Shown here one piece after another: positions 21,901 through 34,800 of a stretch of DNA of 64,000 nt (positions are counted from its first letter, which is position 1; each line of letters opens with the position of its first letter). Source of the stretch: Entomortierella parvispora (lineage: Eukaryota > Mortierellomycota > Mortierellomycetes > Mortierellales > Mortierellaceae); NCBI GenBank assembly GCA_963573315.1, contig OY752150.1, positions 186,001 through 250,000 on the forward strand. The letters run 5' to 3'. The notes under the pieces were generated by a model that had not been told where the DNA came from, did not search any database, and saw nothing but the letters and a program-made list of their open reading frames with translations. Both the position numbers and the translations under genes were made by a program.

Positions 21901-24142
21901 TGTCATGTACGGTTAACACGGATGATGAAGGAGAGGGGTTACTTTCCTTGAAGATAAAAGTGTGTTGTAAGGAGAACAGGTGGTTACTAACACTCGCTTC
22001 TTCTTGTTCATGACGGACAAACTACATAGGGGCAATCAATGGTTGAGTTGGTGGAGCGAAAAACAGTTTGACTTTTCGTTTGGGGTGTATATCAGTGTAT
22101 ACATTGTTTGGGCGGTGGGTCAGATGGTCCTGGTCTTCATGGCGTCCATCCTCCTCTCCTACGCCGTCCTTCGGACAGCCAATTCGATGCACGACGAGGC
22201 CTTCAAAAAGGTGCTCTACTCGCCACTCGCCTTTTTCGATACCACTCCCATGGGTCGTATCCTCAACAGGTACAACGTCGTGTTTGATCCCACGAGATTG
22301 AAACCATGCAAGGGTGAAAAAAACGAGATTCATTGGTTACTCATCCGAGTATTTCTTCATCTTTTCCTTCTGCAGGTTCAGTCGAGATGTTGACACACTC
22401 GACAACGTCCTTTGGAGCACCTTGAACGACTTTTTGATCACAGTTGTGACTTTGATGGGATCCCTATCATTGGTGGTCATTGTTTTCCCCTGGATGTTCC
22501 TGGGTGTGATCCCAATCCTGTGCCTTTACACCTTCATCTCGATCTACTACCGTACGACCTCTCGAGAAATCAAGCGGTTGGACTCGAACCTCCGCTCCCA
22601 TCTCTACGCCTTCTTTTCCGAATCTCTGACAGGTCTCTCCACCCTCAAAGCCTTCCGGGTCCTGGAAAAGGCCATTTTCAAGAACGAAGAGTGGATCGAT
22701 ACTTCGAGCGCGCCTTATTACATGTTTCAGTTAGGATCGCGATGGCTCTCCATCCGTGTCAACGTATTGGGCGCGTGTTTGACCTTTGCTACCGTGCTCA
22801 TGATGGTGGCGACCCGAGGAAAGATCAACCCAAGCAGTGCGGGACTGGTGCTGAGTTATTTGGCCAGGACTTCTGGGGATATGAATTGGGGTGTTCAGAG
22901 ATTGTCGACCTTGGAGAACAACATGAATTCTGCAGAGAGACTATGGCACTATGTGGAAAACTTGGAGCAAGAGCGAGATACTGAAAAGCCAATGGACAAG
23001 GAGCTGGAAGAAGGACGCGTTCAGTGCTCAGAGGTTGTGGTGGACACGGAAGCGACTGGATTATCACAGGCGCAGAGGCTTGAAGTGCAGCAGGAGCAGC
23101 AGGAGCAGCAGGAAGGGGCATGGCCGAGCGCCGGGGCTCTTTCCTTTGATCGCGTCTCGATGCGCTACCGTCCAGATCTGCCGCAAGTCCTACGCGACAT
23201 TTCGTTCAGCGTCCAGCCAGGAGAAAAGTGTAAGCATCATCCCTCCACGTTGTTGTAAACCTTTTCAAACCCTTTGGAGCATCCCAATGTCCAGCCAAAC
23301 TAATAACTCTCTTTCTTGCTCCCCATCCTTTTCATGTCCACAGTGGCCGTAGTTGGAAGAACTGGTGCCGGTAAATCGTCCTTGATTCAGGCACTCTTTC
23401 TCCTCTCAGAGCTCGACTCTGGCCGTATTCTCCTGGATTGGATTGACACCCAAACCTTGGGAACGCGTCTCCTCCGCTCGAACATTGGAATCATCCCCCA
23501 GGATCCCGTACTCTTTCAAGGAACCTTCCGATACAATCTAGATCCCCTCGCCAAATATTCTGAGCAAGAGCTGTGGCAGGTCTTGGAGACGAGCGATTTG
23601 AAGACCTACGTTCAAGCACAGGAGGGCGGACTGGACGCAATGATCTCGGCCCAAGGCGAGAACCTGAGTGTGGGCCAGAGACAGCTCGTATGTCTGTCAA
23701 GAGCCCTGTTGGCAAAGTCCAAGATTGTTGTTCTGGATGAAGGTAAACCATCTTTTTTTAGTTTTTGCGGTTTTGTTTGAGAGGGCAATTGCCTTTCAGA
23801 GATGATCAAGAGGCAACAGAGAGAGAATTCATGGAGCTCACACAGAAATTCTGTTACGTTTTCACAAATTTCCTAGCTACGGCAAGTGTCGACCTGGCTA
23901 CGGACGCGCTGATTCAAAAGGCGATCCGAACCGATTTTGCATCCTCGACCGTGATCACGATTGCCCACCGTATCAACACCATCATTGACTATGACAAGAT
24001 CCTGGTCATGCACCAGGGACAGGTCGCCGAGTATGACACGCCAAAGAACCTTCTCCTCAATCCAGACTCTGTCTTTACAAGCATGGTCAATGAGACTGGC
24101 GCCCAGAATGCGGCGCATCTTCGAGTTTTGGTGGGTTTGTGA
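18920..24142 (+). CDS. ABCC (MRP-type) ABC transporter B, 8 exons
   Basis: A paralogue of the transporter at 9360 with the same TMD1-NBD1-TMD2-NBD2 order and no TMD0. Exons: 18920-19484, 19619-20192, 20310-20403, 20510-21906, 22030-22269, 22376-23229, 23344-23742, 23877-24142 (1462 aa). NBD1: GPVGSGKSS (about residue 577), LSGGQKARLSLAR (about 668), VILDDPLSAVDAH. NBD2: GRTGAGKSS (about 1246), LSVGQRQLVCLSRAL (about 1349), LDEATASVD. The N terminus is about 70 residues longer, with a Gly/Val repeat. The linker before NBD2 carries a Gln/Glu-rich insert. The intron layout differs twice from gene A: no intron after the first LLLQ helix, and an extra intron (23230-23343) just before Walker A of NBD2. 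In NBD2 the usual IDGVD turn reads LDWID. The ATG at 18920 is the first in frame after the TATA box. Confidence 0.93.
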
Positions 24143-24503
24143 ACAATGAACACAAAAACTGATGTTGAGGATTTCGACAGATAGATATAGATATTCAGAA
24201 GGTGAAGAAGTAAACATCAAAGTCTTTATTCATTGTGGAAAGAACAGAAAGAATGAAACAACAGGCGGAAGAAAGAAAGAAAGAGAGAGAGAAAAAAATA
24301 GGAGAAGAAAGGAACAAAGGAAGGAAAAAAAAGAAAAAACTACAAGGTAGGGGAAAACTCTGGGAACGGGTAATGGGGGGGGGGGGGGGGGGGGGTAGAT
24401 ACAGCTATCAACGTAAAACGCCAGACCGCGGTCGTTTGTTCAGCGTTGATAAAAAGAAGTAAAAAGATGAAAAAGATGAGAAATTTGGTACAAACTAACA
24501 ATC
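24143..24503. other. convergent 3' flanks with purine tracts
   Basis: The 3' regions of ABC transporter B (plus) and the 908-aa gene (minus). It is mostly AAAGA-type purine tract (24240-24345), followed by a G homopolymer. No gene was seen. Confidence 0.5.
24375..24395. repeat. homopolymer of 21 G
   Basis: A run of 21 G on the plus strand, in the 3' flank of both convergent genes. It could form a G-quadruplex or arise from slippage; the exact length is uncertain in any assembly. Confidence 0.9.
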
Positions 24504-26921
24504 TCAGAGTCCAAAAGCATCCAGCGCGATCTCTCGATTCAATCGTCGCCAATACCGTCTTGCTTCCTTCTTGAGCTCCTTGGCTTTACGACTCACGGCT
24601 TTGCCCGCCGCGGTTGCCTCCAATTCCTCGATGCGGTTATTGAAATTGTCGCCCATCTTACGGATCACTTTCGATTGTAGCAATGCCTCGACCCCGTCCT
24701 CGGTTTTGCGGACCGCCTTCTTGGCTTGCTTCTTGATGTCGTCTACATGAACAGCCTTGGCCACTTTTTTCATCGCCTTGGATTGCAAGATCGATTCAAC
24801 CCTTGCCTCGGCTTCCAAAAGGATGTCATCCGCCACTTGAAGCACGTTCCTGGTCGAGAACTTTTCGGCGCCTTCATTGACTGTTCGTTGAATCTGTCGA
24901 AGTTGGTCCTTGAACGCCGCCAATGTCTGCTCATAGGGGCTTTGCTCAGGGACGACTAAGTGCATCTTTTCCGCAAAGGCTCGCAGTCTAGACGTCGTCT
25001 TTCCTTTGGTGATTTTTGCATTCTCGCGTGCTCGCTCAAACGCCGAATTAGTCCGTTCCATAAAAGATCCTTCCGACTCGAAAATGAATGCCTGGGCCCA
25101 TCGAACCAGGTATTCCGCCGCCATTACTACAGTTCTCCGTGTATACATAAGTGCCTGCTCGATCAGATAAGGAACCTCAGAGACAGACTTTTGGATCTCT
25201 GTCCAACTAACTCGCTTGGAGAGTTCCAAAATGTTGGTAGTAGCTGCCGTTGACATGTCGTGCCACCGTTCACGCCAGTATCGAATATAATCCGCTTCGT
25301 CGTCCTCAAAGCCCTCATTCTGCTCATCCTCCACGACGCTCTCGGCTTCAAAAGGTTTCTGTAGCGCAGGTGGTATTTGTGTTAGACAAAAGAGTGGCTT
25401 TCCTAGTCCACTGCCTCGATTTGTGAAAATTTCGGGTGCGTGCTCTGAAATCCTGGTCCCGTTTGCAAACCAGACGTGAAGGTAATATGAGACATCCGAG
25501 CAAGCCCATGGTGATTCCTGCTGGAGGAGAACGAGAGGACGGCGATGTTGCTGAGATCTTGAAGGGCGATGCAAGCTGCGGACATAGATGTAGGTCCCAC
25601 TTAAAAAGTCACCCACAATCGGTTCTCCAAACAGAGTGGCATGAGGAGGAGCCTCCTCCAACCTCCAGGGGGTGTCGCTGGTCAAGACCCTGATGTGGTA
25701 TTCCTCTGGTCGAGTGCTTGTCCGCAGCTGGTGTTTGACCGTGTACGTCTGGAGCTGGATCACTGCAAGTCGATGATCGTGGGCGTACCGAATATGTGAT
25801 ATCTCTGCATGTGCTGGTCGTGCTGTCCATGCCCCATACGAGAACGCTGCAAAAGCCGCCAAAAGGATCAGACCCAGTCCGGTCAATCCAGCAACCACGG
25901 TTCGCACTTTGCTGCGCGACAATTGATCGTGAATAGTTGTTTGTGCGGTGGTCGTCGAAGGTGGAGATTCGAAAATAATTGTTTTGGGTGCTGAATGGGT
26001 TGGCGGAGACACCCTCGGGATGAGCCTTGAGGCCTCTGCCTGAGAAATTGTCGGCATCGGAGAGGCCACCCAGACATTTTCGTCCTCGGAACTAACACGA
26101 GCAAGATCCTCCTGTTTGGAATGAACCGTGGGCAATGCCTGCGCCGTTCTTTTGTTGTTCGAGCTGGTTGTGGTTGTTGTGGTAGAGGTTCTACTCTGCA
26201 TCCTTGTGCCAACAGTGGGCTCATCTCTCGTTGCAGCGGACTGAATCTCTAGCGTGCTGCTGCTCTTTGTAGGCTTTGTTTCCTGAGCAGGCGCCAACGG
26301 AGCAGGCTCGGCTGCCGTGGTGTCAGTTGCCTCAAAGGTCACCCGGGGGGAAGGTACAATCTTTGGCAGAGGGATGTCATGGGTTGCCAAAGTAGGCTCG
26401 TGCGGGGGCTCTGTAGAGCTCTCGTGGGCATCCGTAGAACCTTGTGGAGGGGATGGTTTGGCAACGGTCATGTAGGCTGCCTCTGCGGACGAAGACGAGG
26501 AGGAGGAGGACGACGACGGCGCAGGCGTGGCAACTGACTTGCCCGACTCTGTTTGTTGTGGTGATGTCTGTGCCTGTGGCTGCCTTAACGAGGACGATGT
26601 CAAGGACTTTTTTGAGGAAGGTACAGTCAAAGTGCGCCTCGCAGGGGTGCTTCTGGGGGGTGGCGAAGGCGATATGACCATGGACGGATAGATAAATTGC
26701 ATTGCCCCGCCGGGATGGTCCTGGTCAGAATGGTGGGACAAGGCACTGTGCGGACGACTGGGCGTCTCGAGATCAGAGGAATAGACGAGACAAAAGTCGT
26801 CGAGGTCGCGAGGGGGATCGCCAGAGGCGGGCACCAGCTGCTCCAGCTCGTGGTCATGACGCGACACCGAGAAGGATGCCTGCGGGGTCTCGTCCTCATC
26901 GTCCTCGTCGTTCCCGTCAGT

Positions 26922-26954
<33 letters not shown>

Positions 26955-27230
26955 GAGATCATCGCGAAGGCGATTCGAAACCCTGGTTCTGGCCGAGTGC
27001 ACGTTTTGTCGAAGCAAGGATGATGTCGATTGAGAGGGCAAAGGGGAGGTTGAAAGCGAGCGAAGAGAGCCTTCGTTGTCGGATGGATGGGAGACCAGCT
27101 CAGAGTCGGAGGAGGCCTGTTGGTCATCGGCGTCGTATCCAGTATCACCGTAGCTGGATCCATAGAGACCGCTGTCCGAGTCTGAATTGTCGTCCCCGGA
27201 CGAAAGGACATGTCGTTTGGGGCTCTTCAT
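24504..27230 (-). CDS. single-pass membrane protein of unknown function
   Basis: A one-exon gene of 908 aa, if it starts at the ATG at 27230 (MKSPKRHVLSSGDD). The same frame stays open upstream to an ATG at 27689, but that part is CT-repeat 5' sequence and looks non-coding. Residues 1-440 are disordered and Ser/Thr/Pro-rich with an acidic block (Asp run encoded by an ATC repeat). One hydrophobic segment follows (about 443-465, VVAGLTGLGLILLAAFAAFSYGAW). The next 150 residues look beta-rich and globular (LAVIQLQTYTVKHQL ... YYLHVWFANGTRISE). The last 300 are charged helices, probably coiled coil or amphipathic. I do not recognise the family. A long disordered face, one helix and a folded C-terminal part would suit an organelle-membrane protein of type II topology; that is inference. 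Confidence 0.75.
26922..26954. repeat. coding ATC trinucleotide repeat, 11 units
   Basis: On the minus strand it reads GAT and encodes the Asp run of the 908-aa membrane protein. A variable acidic tract is likely. Confidence 0.85.
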
Positions 27231-27355
27231 GATTACAGAATAGCTATTCTCCTTTGAGAAGGAGGAGGAGAGAGACAAGACAAGAGCAAGAGAAAGAGAG
27301 AGAGAAGAAAAGAAAGAGAGAGAGAAATGGCTGATTGAGGATGATGGTCGATCGT

Positions 27356-27630
27356 AGACAGATAGACAGACAGACAGACAGACAGAGAAACAGACAGTGG
27401 GTGGGCAAGAGCAAAATGAGGAATGAAGGCGGAGGCAGGGGAAGGGAAGGGAAGGGAAGGGAAGGGAGCAAAGGGAACAGCACCAAGGAACAAGGGAAGG
27501 GGACGACGCAGAAAGGAAGGGAGGCAAAGAGGGTCGAACAGAAGACATTTGACAAAAAGGGACAAATGCACCGCACTTCGACCGCGCCTTTTGCTCCCTC
27601 AGTCGTTCTTCACGGGCACGCACGCAGACC

Positions 27631-27666
<36 letters not shown>

Positions 27667-27722
27667 CAGATAGGAAGACAGGTAGACATGCAGACGCAGG
27701 CAGGCAGGCAGGCAGGCAGGCG
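27356..27722. repeat. cluster of simple repeats (GACA, GAAGG, GA, CAGG)
   Basis: Four separate microsatellites within 370 bp, each 25-30 bp long, in the presumed 5' UTR or promoter of the 908-aa gene. Confidence 0.85.
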
Positions 27723-28330
27723 TAAGTGCCACGCTCAGCCAAGAAGGGGTGCACGCGCATGCGCACCGTGGACCCTTTCCCACTCCTCGTGTCTCTCATT
27801 CAGTCTACCATCCATTCGTCCGTCCATTCATTCGTGCGTCCATTCATTCATTCTTCATTCTTCATTCTCCCACGGGGCAAGGAAAGGAGGAAGGGAGAGG
27901 CACGGTGGCACCAGGAACAAAAAAAGAACGAGAAAATAAGTGCAGGGCTAGGCGAGGTCAAGGTTCTGTCTGTACCTGCGCTGTGTTGTAGAGGTGTGCT
28001 GTAGGGGACAGGAAGGAGGTTTCTATCTTTTCCTGCGTCTTCTACTTCGTCTTTGAGGCGTCTTTGAGTCGATGAACTACGCCAAAGGTGAAAATGGCGG
28101 CAAGCAGCAAGCGCGCAATTGTGAGACGAAATGGAATGAAGGCGAGAATGAAAGAGAGGAAAAAAATAAAAAAGAGCATGCGACGAGAGAAAAGGAGAAA
28201 AGGGGCCGAGGCAGAAAACCTTGCTTTGTTGTCCCTGTGTACAGTGTCCTCGCCCCCTCTTATTGCAAACACTGTCTAAATGCAAGGTTTTTTTGTTTTT
28301 TATTTTTTATTTTTTTTTCTTTTCTTTTTC

Positions 28331-28358
28331 TTTTTTTTTTTTTTTTTTTTTTTTTTTT
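28331..28358. repeat. homopolymer of 28 T (A28 on the transcript strand)
   Basis: It lies about 40 bp past the stop codon of the CPS1/DIP2-like gene on its own strand, 12 bp after an AATAAA signal (28371-28376, minus strand). Confidence 0.9.
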
Positions 28359-28370
28359 GCGAATGGGTCT

Positions 28371-28376
28371 TTTATT
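28371..28376 (-). terminator. poly(A) signal AATAAA of the CPS1/DIP2-like gene
   Basis: AATAAA on the minus strand, 22 bp after the stop codon at 28399. It is a canonical 3'-end signal; cleavage probably occurs just beyond it. Confidence 0.55.
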
Positions 28377-28398
28377 TTGTATTCGATTGCACTCGACC

Positions 28399-28785
28399 TT
28401 ACGGGAACCCGTCCATAATCTCAGAAAACGGCACATTGTCCACATTGACAACTACGACCGGTGCTGCACTCGATCCATTGGAGCCCTGGGATACAACACC
28501 TCCTGAGACAACCGCCGACGTGGGGGATGACGCTCCAGGTGTGCCAGGCGCTCGAATCACAAATTTGGCCGGTGGCTGCTCAGGACTTGATGGTGTATTT
28601 GCAGCTGCCGCACGCTCAAGAACAGGGCTCGAGCCTGAAGATGCTGTTGGGCTCGACACCAGAGGGACAGCCGACGGCATGAGCGTTGATCCACTGCTGT
28701 TTCCAGACAAAAGACCAGGAGTCAGCGTGGTCACTGAACTGGGCGAGGAAGAATCAGCACTCGCACTCGCACCCACACTCGCCGT

Positions 28786-28823
<38 letters not shown>

Positions 28824-31800
28824 CATTGTGACTCGTTGCGTTGTACTCTGCAGACACGTTAGAACCGTTCTGCGACACAGAGTTGTACGACAAATTGGAT
28901 CCTGCAGGTCCCCCCAGAGAGGACGTCGCCAGTCCTACGGAAGAGCCAGATCCGGGTCGGGAATTTCCGGGGTAGGTGCCTCCGATGCTGCTGGTACTGC
29001 CATGGGTATGATGGCTGTATCCTGAAGGGTAAGCTCCTCCATTTCCATGTTTTCCAGGGGACGAATGGGAAAAGCCAGCTCCGGGGCCGACTCCTCCTGG
29101 ACCACCTTTGAGGTTGTTGAACATGGTACCAATAAACGATTTGACAGAACGCATCGAAGCCATCGAGGTTGTCGATCGGTTGGAGCGGATAGAGCTTGGT
29201 TTGTCGCCCTGAGAGATGTTGCTGCTCGTTCCTGAACCTTGAGATTGTCCATGTCCAGACCCATTCGCTCCAAATCGACCCATCACCGGCGTCATGGGCC
29301 CACTGGGCTGCATCTGCTCGGGGACCGACTGTGGCAATTTGCCTCTTGGGTAGTGAATGTAGAGCAGTGGCCTATGAAAACCATGTGTAAATCATTGAAT
29401 TAGGACCCTCCTCTTTTGTTATCTTGAAATGAACACACATTGATGGCAAGTCCCGGGCTTACATTTTGGCGCTCATAAAGAGACTGAGCATCTTGCCACG
29501 TTGCTTTTCGCCAAACCGATTCTTGGTCAATACGCCTTCGCCCACCACGGCAATGACGTCGGGCATGAATTGGTGTTTTTCCAAAATCTGGTGCATCACT
29601 GAAAGAGTCAGGTTGACGACAGTGAAATCAGGCTGGCGAATCTGAACCACCACCACAACAGCCTGGTCAACTTGGAATACAATGCTGAAAAGTTGAAGAG
29701 AGTAGCAATAGATTTGTGTCAGATAAATCGATTCTCTCTCTCTCTTTTTTTTTTTTTTGGTAGAGACATCATTCCGCTGTTCTTTTTCATATTCATACCT
29801 TCCGTTGGGGGCGACATTGGGATGCGCCCTCTCGACGGTGGTCTCGATATCCTTGGGAAAGTGCATGAGACCATTCACCTCAAAGGTCTCGCCAATGGAT
29901 CCTAGAACAAATAGCAAACTGGTAGGCTTGCCTCCATTGAATGTATCTTTGGAATAGTTCCACAGGAATCCAATCTCACCGGTCCGTACATAATTGATCC
30001 TGGCATCTCCTCCAGCAATCGTCACGTTGTACCGACTGTTAAAGTCCGAGGGTGACACTGGCTCTGTCGCAGTCTTTTCAGCACCGTTGGGGAGATTGGA
30101 TGCCTCCACGCTCAAGGGTGAGGCATTCGAGAGCGATCGACCACCATGTTCACGGGCAGCACCCTGGTAGGACTGGACATTCGCCTCGGATGAAACCCAG
30201 ATCTCTCCAATCTCGCGCGAGAGACAGATCTCTCGAGTCTCTGGATTCACAATCGCCACCGTCGTACCACAGATGGGCTAGAGAAGCGGACCAAATCCAA
30301 GAAGGGTTGAGGTTAGATGTATTTGTACCACCAGGAGCAAATCATAGCTCCGCTCACTTCCACAAGGTTCATTAAAGAGAGATCAACTTACGATGCCACA
30401 GTCCTCGACCCAGATTCCAGTGGGGTCTTCTTGCTCCGTCGTGATTTGCACGGTGCCACGACGCAGGCTCTTGAGAGAGATGTGTAACCGTACAGGCTCG
30501 ACATTCATATAAGAACGTGTCGTCACCATGGGGTTAATCATGTGTCCAAACATTGTGTTGATCACAGTCTTTTCCAATCGCGACTGAGCAAACCGGCGTT
30601 CGATCGCCTGGTTGACTTCTGTCCGCGGTCGTCCCTCCGTATTAAGCAAGAAGTTCTTGACGCCTGTAAAGTTAAATGAGGCTGGCGACACCGGCTCTGA
30701 GGCGTTGGTCGCCTGCTCCAGCATCGCGTAGTTAAGCAAGGCGTCCCTAACTGTTGCAGAATGGGGCCATTGGCACAGGTGTTAGTTTCTTTGGTATACA
30801 CTTGCTTTCTCGTTCATTTTTTGATGCACATCCATCTTATCGCAAACTTACTGCCATGCCGCTCCAGAGCTTCAAAAAAGATGTGGGGACTTGTTGAAAA
30901 GTCAGAGTATTGGATCATCACAGTCGGTCCACCCACATATACCCCAAGGGCGCAAGAGTAGAGTAGTCCGATTCCTGAAAAGTTCTTCCATGAAGACAAG
31001 ATGGGTCGGCCCGTCTTGAACCGGCATTGAACCTTTTGCGCCCGACACTGGGCCATTAGTGCGGAATGGCTGACCTTGACAAGAGTTCGTCTCATATCAG
31101 CGGAATAGTGCACAAAAACCATGGCGGGTGCAGTTTTTGCGAGTGAAACACTTGGTGGCGCAATGTAGCCCGACTCCTTCCCCAAGTTTCTGTTGATCTT
31201 TGGCGCCTTGGACACGTTGAAAACGGTGGGGATTGCCTCGTCCTGTCGAGGACCAAGACAGGCTTTCACATGCATCAGAGTTGTCTTTTGCTTCATCAGT
31301 TCTTCAGCTGCCGTATTTCCAATGATTTGGGACACCTTGAGCTCCGTCAACAGTCCCATTAGTAGAGTCACGTCTTCATGCAGACGAGATGCTTCTGGCA
31401 ATTGAACTGGGATTGGGACTAGACCCAGCAGCCAACAAGCATAGACAGTTGCCGCAAACTCCACGCAGTTGGGGAAGAGTAGAACCACCTTGTCTCCAGT
31501 CCTGAACCCAGCGCGCTTCTCGATGTGATTGGCAATGGAGACGACTTTCATACCGAATTTGCGGAACGAGAGTCCCTTCATGTCCTTGCCGCGACTGTCA
31601 ATGCCCACGAAAGCGACCTCCTCTTGATTAACCACAGTTCTCCATACAAGAACTTCAGCTAAACTGTTGAACTGCGACAGATTGATCTTGGTCTTTTCAT
31701 CCAGGATCTCCTTGGGGTAATCACAGCAAGAAAACTGGACCATGCGTGCATGAGGTGGGAGAGCCGCCTCGCGCACAGCCAATGCCTCTGTAACAGACGA

Positions 31801-34800
31801 GGAAAAAAAAGCGAGTGAGCGAGTCAGTACAGTTGGTTTCTGTGTAGGTCAGCTGAAATGTCATAAAACAAAAAAAAAGGTTCTTACCAACGCCCCAAAT
31901 GCCACCAGTGGTATCATCTCCAAATGAGATATTGAAAACGGTGTCATCCACAGAGGTATGGATGTGCATCAGTCGCAATCGACCCAACTCAAACATTTTG
32001 CGGCAGAGCACAGGATGCAAAACTCTCTTTCCATTCTTGAACGCCCTTGGTAAACTGCCAGTGGGTGCAATGGCGATGCAATAAAGTCTTAGTCCGTGGT
32101 AATCCAACATTGCCTGTTTTGCAAAGTCGGCCAGTTTTACAAGATCCACCCTCTGACTTCTGGGCGTCTCTGCGCAAATCACTGGCAAGTGCTCATTGTT
32201 GATGAAGCTTTCGAATGAGATGCTATGTACGGAAAGAAGTGTAGACAGTGATTAGGTACTTGTAGGCCTCCATTCTTCTGGGTTCTCCTGTCGTTTAAAA
32301 CACAAACACAAGAATACTTACCAGGCAGTAAATCCGACAATTCGATCGAGAATAGTGTTGGAGAGATCGGCGGTGTAATGGTAGTCAAACTCGACAATCT
32401 CTGGATGTACCAAATCGACAATCTCTTGTTGAATGCGATCCTCGTACAAGCCAAATACGACAACACGGCCTTCGATCAGCCCACCCAGCAAGCCAGTTCT
32501 CAAAAAACCTGCAGGAACTGGGTCGTAAACTTCGGGTATCATTGTATCAACGGGCACGATCAACGGAAGCGCGTGAAAGATTGACTGGGAATGTTTCGGT
32601 AATTCCCAGAATCCAAATGCAATCGATGGAGAGTCGATCCAGAGCTCTCCGACGCGATTTGGTTGACATAACGCCGTAGTTTCAGGGTCAACAATAGCAA
32701 GCGTAGCTAGAGACATGGCAAAAGGATGAGAGTTAAGTATCTTGTCTCGGCGGTATCTCCCGTGTTGTCTCTCGATGAAGAGTAGAAAAGTATCTTACCT
32801 CGTGGCATGGCATAGCCAAAAGCGCCGACCAAGACTACGCCTCTCTCTGATGCCCGTGACAGTGCCTCTTCTCCTGTAGCGAGTACTTGGATCATATTGG
32901 CCTTCAGAGCTCCACGATCGAGGAGATAATGACAGATAGTATTGGATGATGGCGAGTATCCTTGAGGTCGACGCTTTGCTCCCGGCTCTGGCACAGGCCC
33001 TCTTGGTAAATCATATTCAAATCCAAAATCGATCACGTCGGCTCCTCGAGGGAATACCAGACTGTCACGCATGCTCAAGATCATACCACCGTGTTCAGGT
33101 AAACTGGACATAGGCACAACTACCTGTTCAGGTGACTGTACACCAAGATCTCCAAGGAATTCGTTTGCAAATTGGAGATCCAACATTGGTTTGACCATGA
33201 CGGCATCCACCAAGAATGTTTCGAGGCAGTTTAAGCTTTGGACTTCACGCTTCATCCCGTCCGTTGGTCTGAATCTCAGCAGCTCGCGGACACCCTCATA
33301 ATCACCCAAGGCCAAGTTGACCCTGTAGCGCTGTGCACAATGTGCCCAAAGACCAGGCGTGTCTGTGACACCGCTGTGTACAAAAACGGTGTGACTTCCG
33401 CGATACACGCCGAGGAGACCTCCGAGAACCAAACCGACCTGTTGTCGCGGTTCAAGCCAGCTCAAAACGACATCGGTCTTCTTGGTTTCCAAAGGTGTTG
33501 TACTAGACCTCCGTGAAGGGCCAGCAGAGGTTGGGGTCGAGGGTGTCTTTGGATCCCCTGATGAGGAATTGGTTCGAGATGTGAGTGGCGATGGCGAGTT
33601 GGGAGTTGCACAAGCTCTGTTTGGATTCGATCCGAGAGATTGTTTGATGGCATGACATTGCGAAAGCATAGTGCGGTGACTGACAGCGACACCCTTGAGC
33701 TCGCCATTTGGAGATTTGCTGTATTCAATGTAGGCCAGATCAGGAAGCTCGATATCAGGCCATCCGTCCTTCTTTTTGGGGTTCCAGCTTCCAAGAGTGT
33801 CCGTCTTCCACCAGGTGACGCCAAGAGGCCAATCGACACCTTTGTGCATGGCCAAATCCTTGCTGAGGGCCTTGTGGTTGTACTCTGTGGTAAGCGCGAG
33901 CTCTGCCTTTGTGTAATTGAGGATATAGGTCATTTCTGCAAACTCCTCAATGACGTTAATCGGAACCGCGGTCATGCCCGCCATCATACATCCATAAAAG
34001 GCCGCCAAAAAATCCATGATCTCGGACTTTCGATAGACGAGTGCCACGCGGGAGCCTCGACGCAACTGTGTCTTTTCCAAAATTGTTTGACTGATTTTTT
34101 CCGCCCTTCCATGAAGTTTCTCCCATGTCCAAGACGCGGTTTCTCGGCCCTTGATGTCGACGACAGAGAAGGCTTTTGCATTGCCCATGTATAGGCCACG
34201 GAAGCGCAGGACCTCCATCATGTTCAAGAAGCGGCTCATTGGGGTCATGGTCGCGTCATCCACGGCCTGCTCCAGAATAGATCGAGGCTCGAGGGGCAGC
34301 ATTTGCTTGCCTGCCATCTCCTCGACATTGATCTCTGGCCGTTCGATATTGGGCAGGTTGTTCTGGGGTCGCCAGGGCATATCATTGATGACTATCCAAG
34401 ATTAATAATGTACAAAGCCATGGGTACAAATGGGCAATAATCAAGCGTTAGTTCATAAGTCCATATAATCGAGCTGGTTATTGTTTTGGGGTGAGTGGGG
34501 GCACAACAATAAGGTACGATAAGCCATCATTATCCATCTGCGCGTCGTGTCTCAACAAAGCAGTTTGAATGGTCGAGATGGACGTTCAACTGAGCACCAC
34601 TTCGTTCTCTTCCTGGTGTACTGCCGCGTATGTGTGCGTACTCCCTGCTCCCTTGCTCCATTGCTTCCGTGCTTCGCTGCAGCAGGCATGGAAACACAAG
34701 AAGGACAACCTCCACTGCGAGAACAAAAGGTTGTATTTGTTGTGTCCACGCCAACAAACTCGCCTCCCCTCGACGCCCACTCTGGATACAGTGCGTGCGT

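Larger units (their letters stand above)
27231..28398. other. microsatellite-rich promoter region of the 908-aa gene
   Basis: About 1.2 kb between two minus-strand genes. It holds (GACA)n near 27356-27385, (GAAGG)n near 27436-27466, (GA)n near 27636-27665 and (CAGG)n near 27696-27722, then CATTC repeats near 27820-27870. A T28 homopolymer lies near 28331. No gene was seen; the open frames are repeat artefacts. Confidence 0.6.

Noticed and set aside
24504-27689. Longer 1061-codon frame for the 908-aa membrane protein
   Set aside because: The extra 153 codons translate CT microsatellites into Ser/Leu/Cys repeats with no protein-like pattern; the ATG at 27230 begins ordinary sequence.
28331-28376. 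AATAAA followed by A28 after the CPS1/DIP2-like gene, suggesting a retrocopy with a poly(A) tail
   Set aside because: The gene keeps nine introns, so it is not a processed copy; similar homopolymers occur in other spacers.
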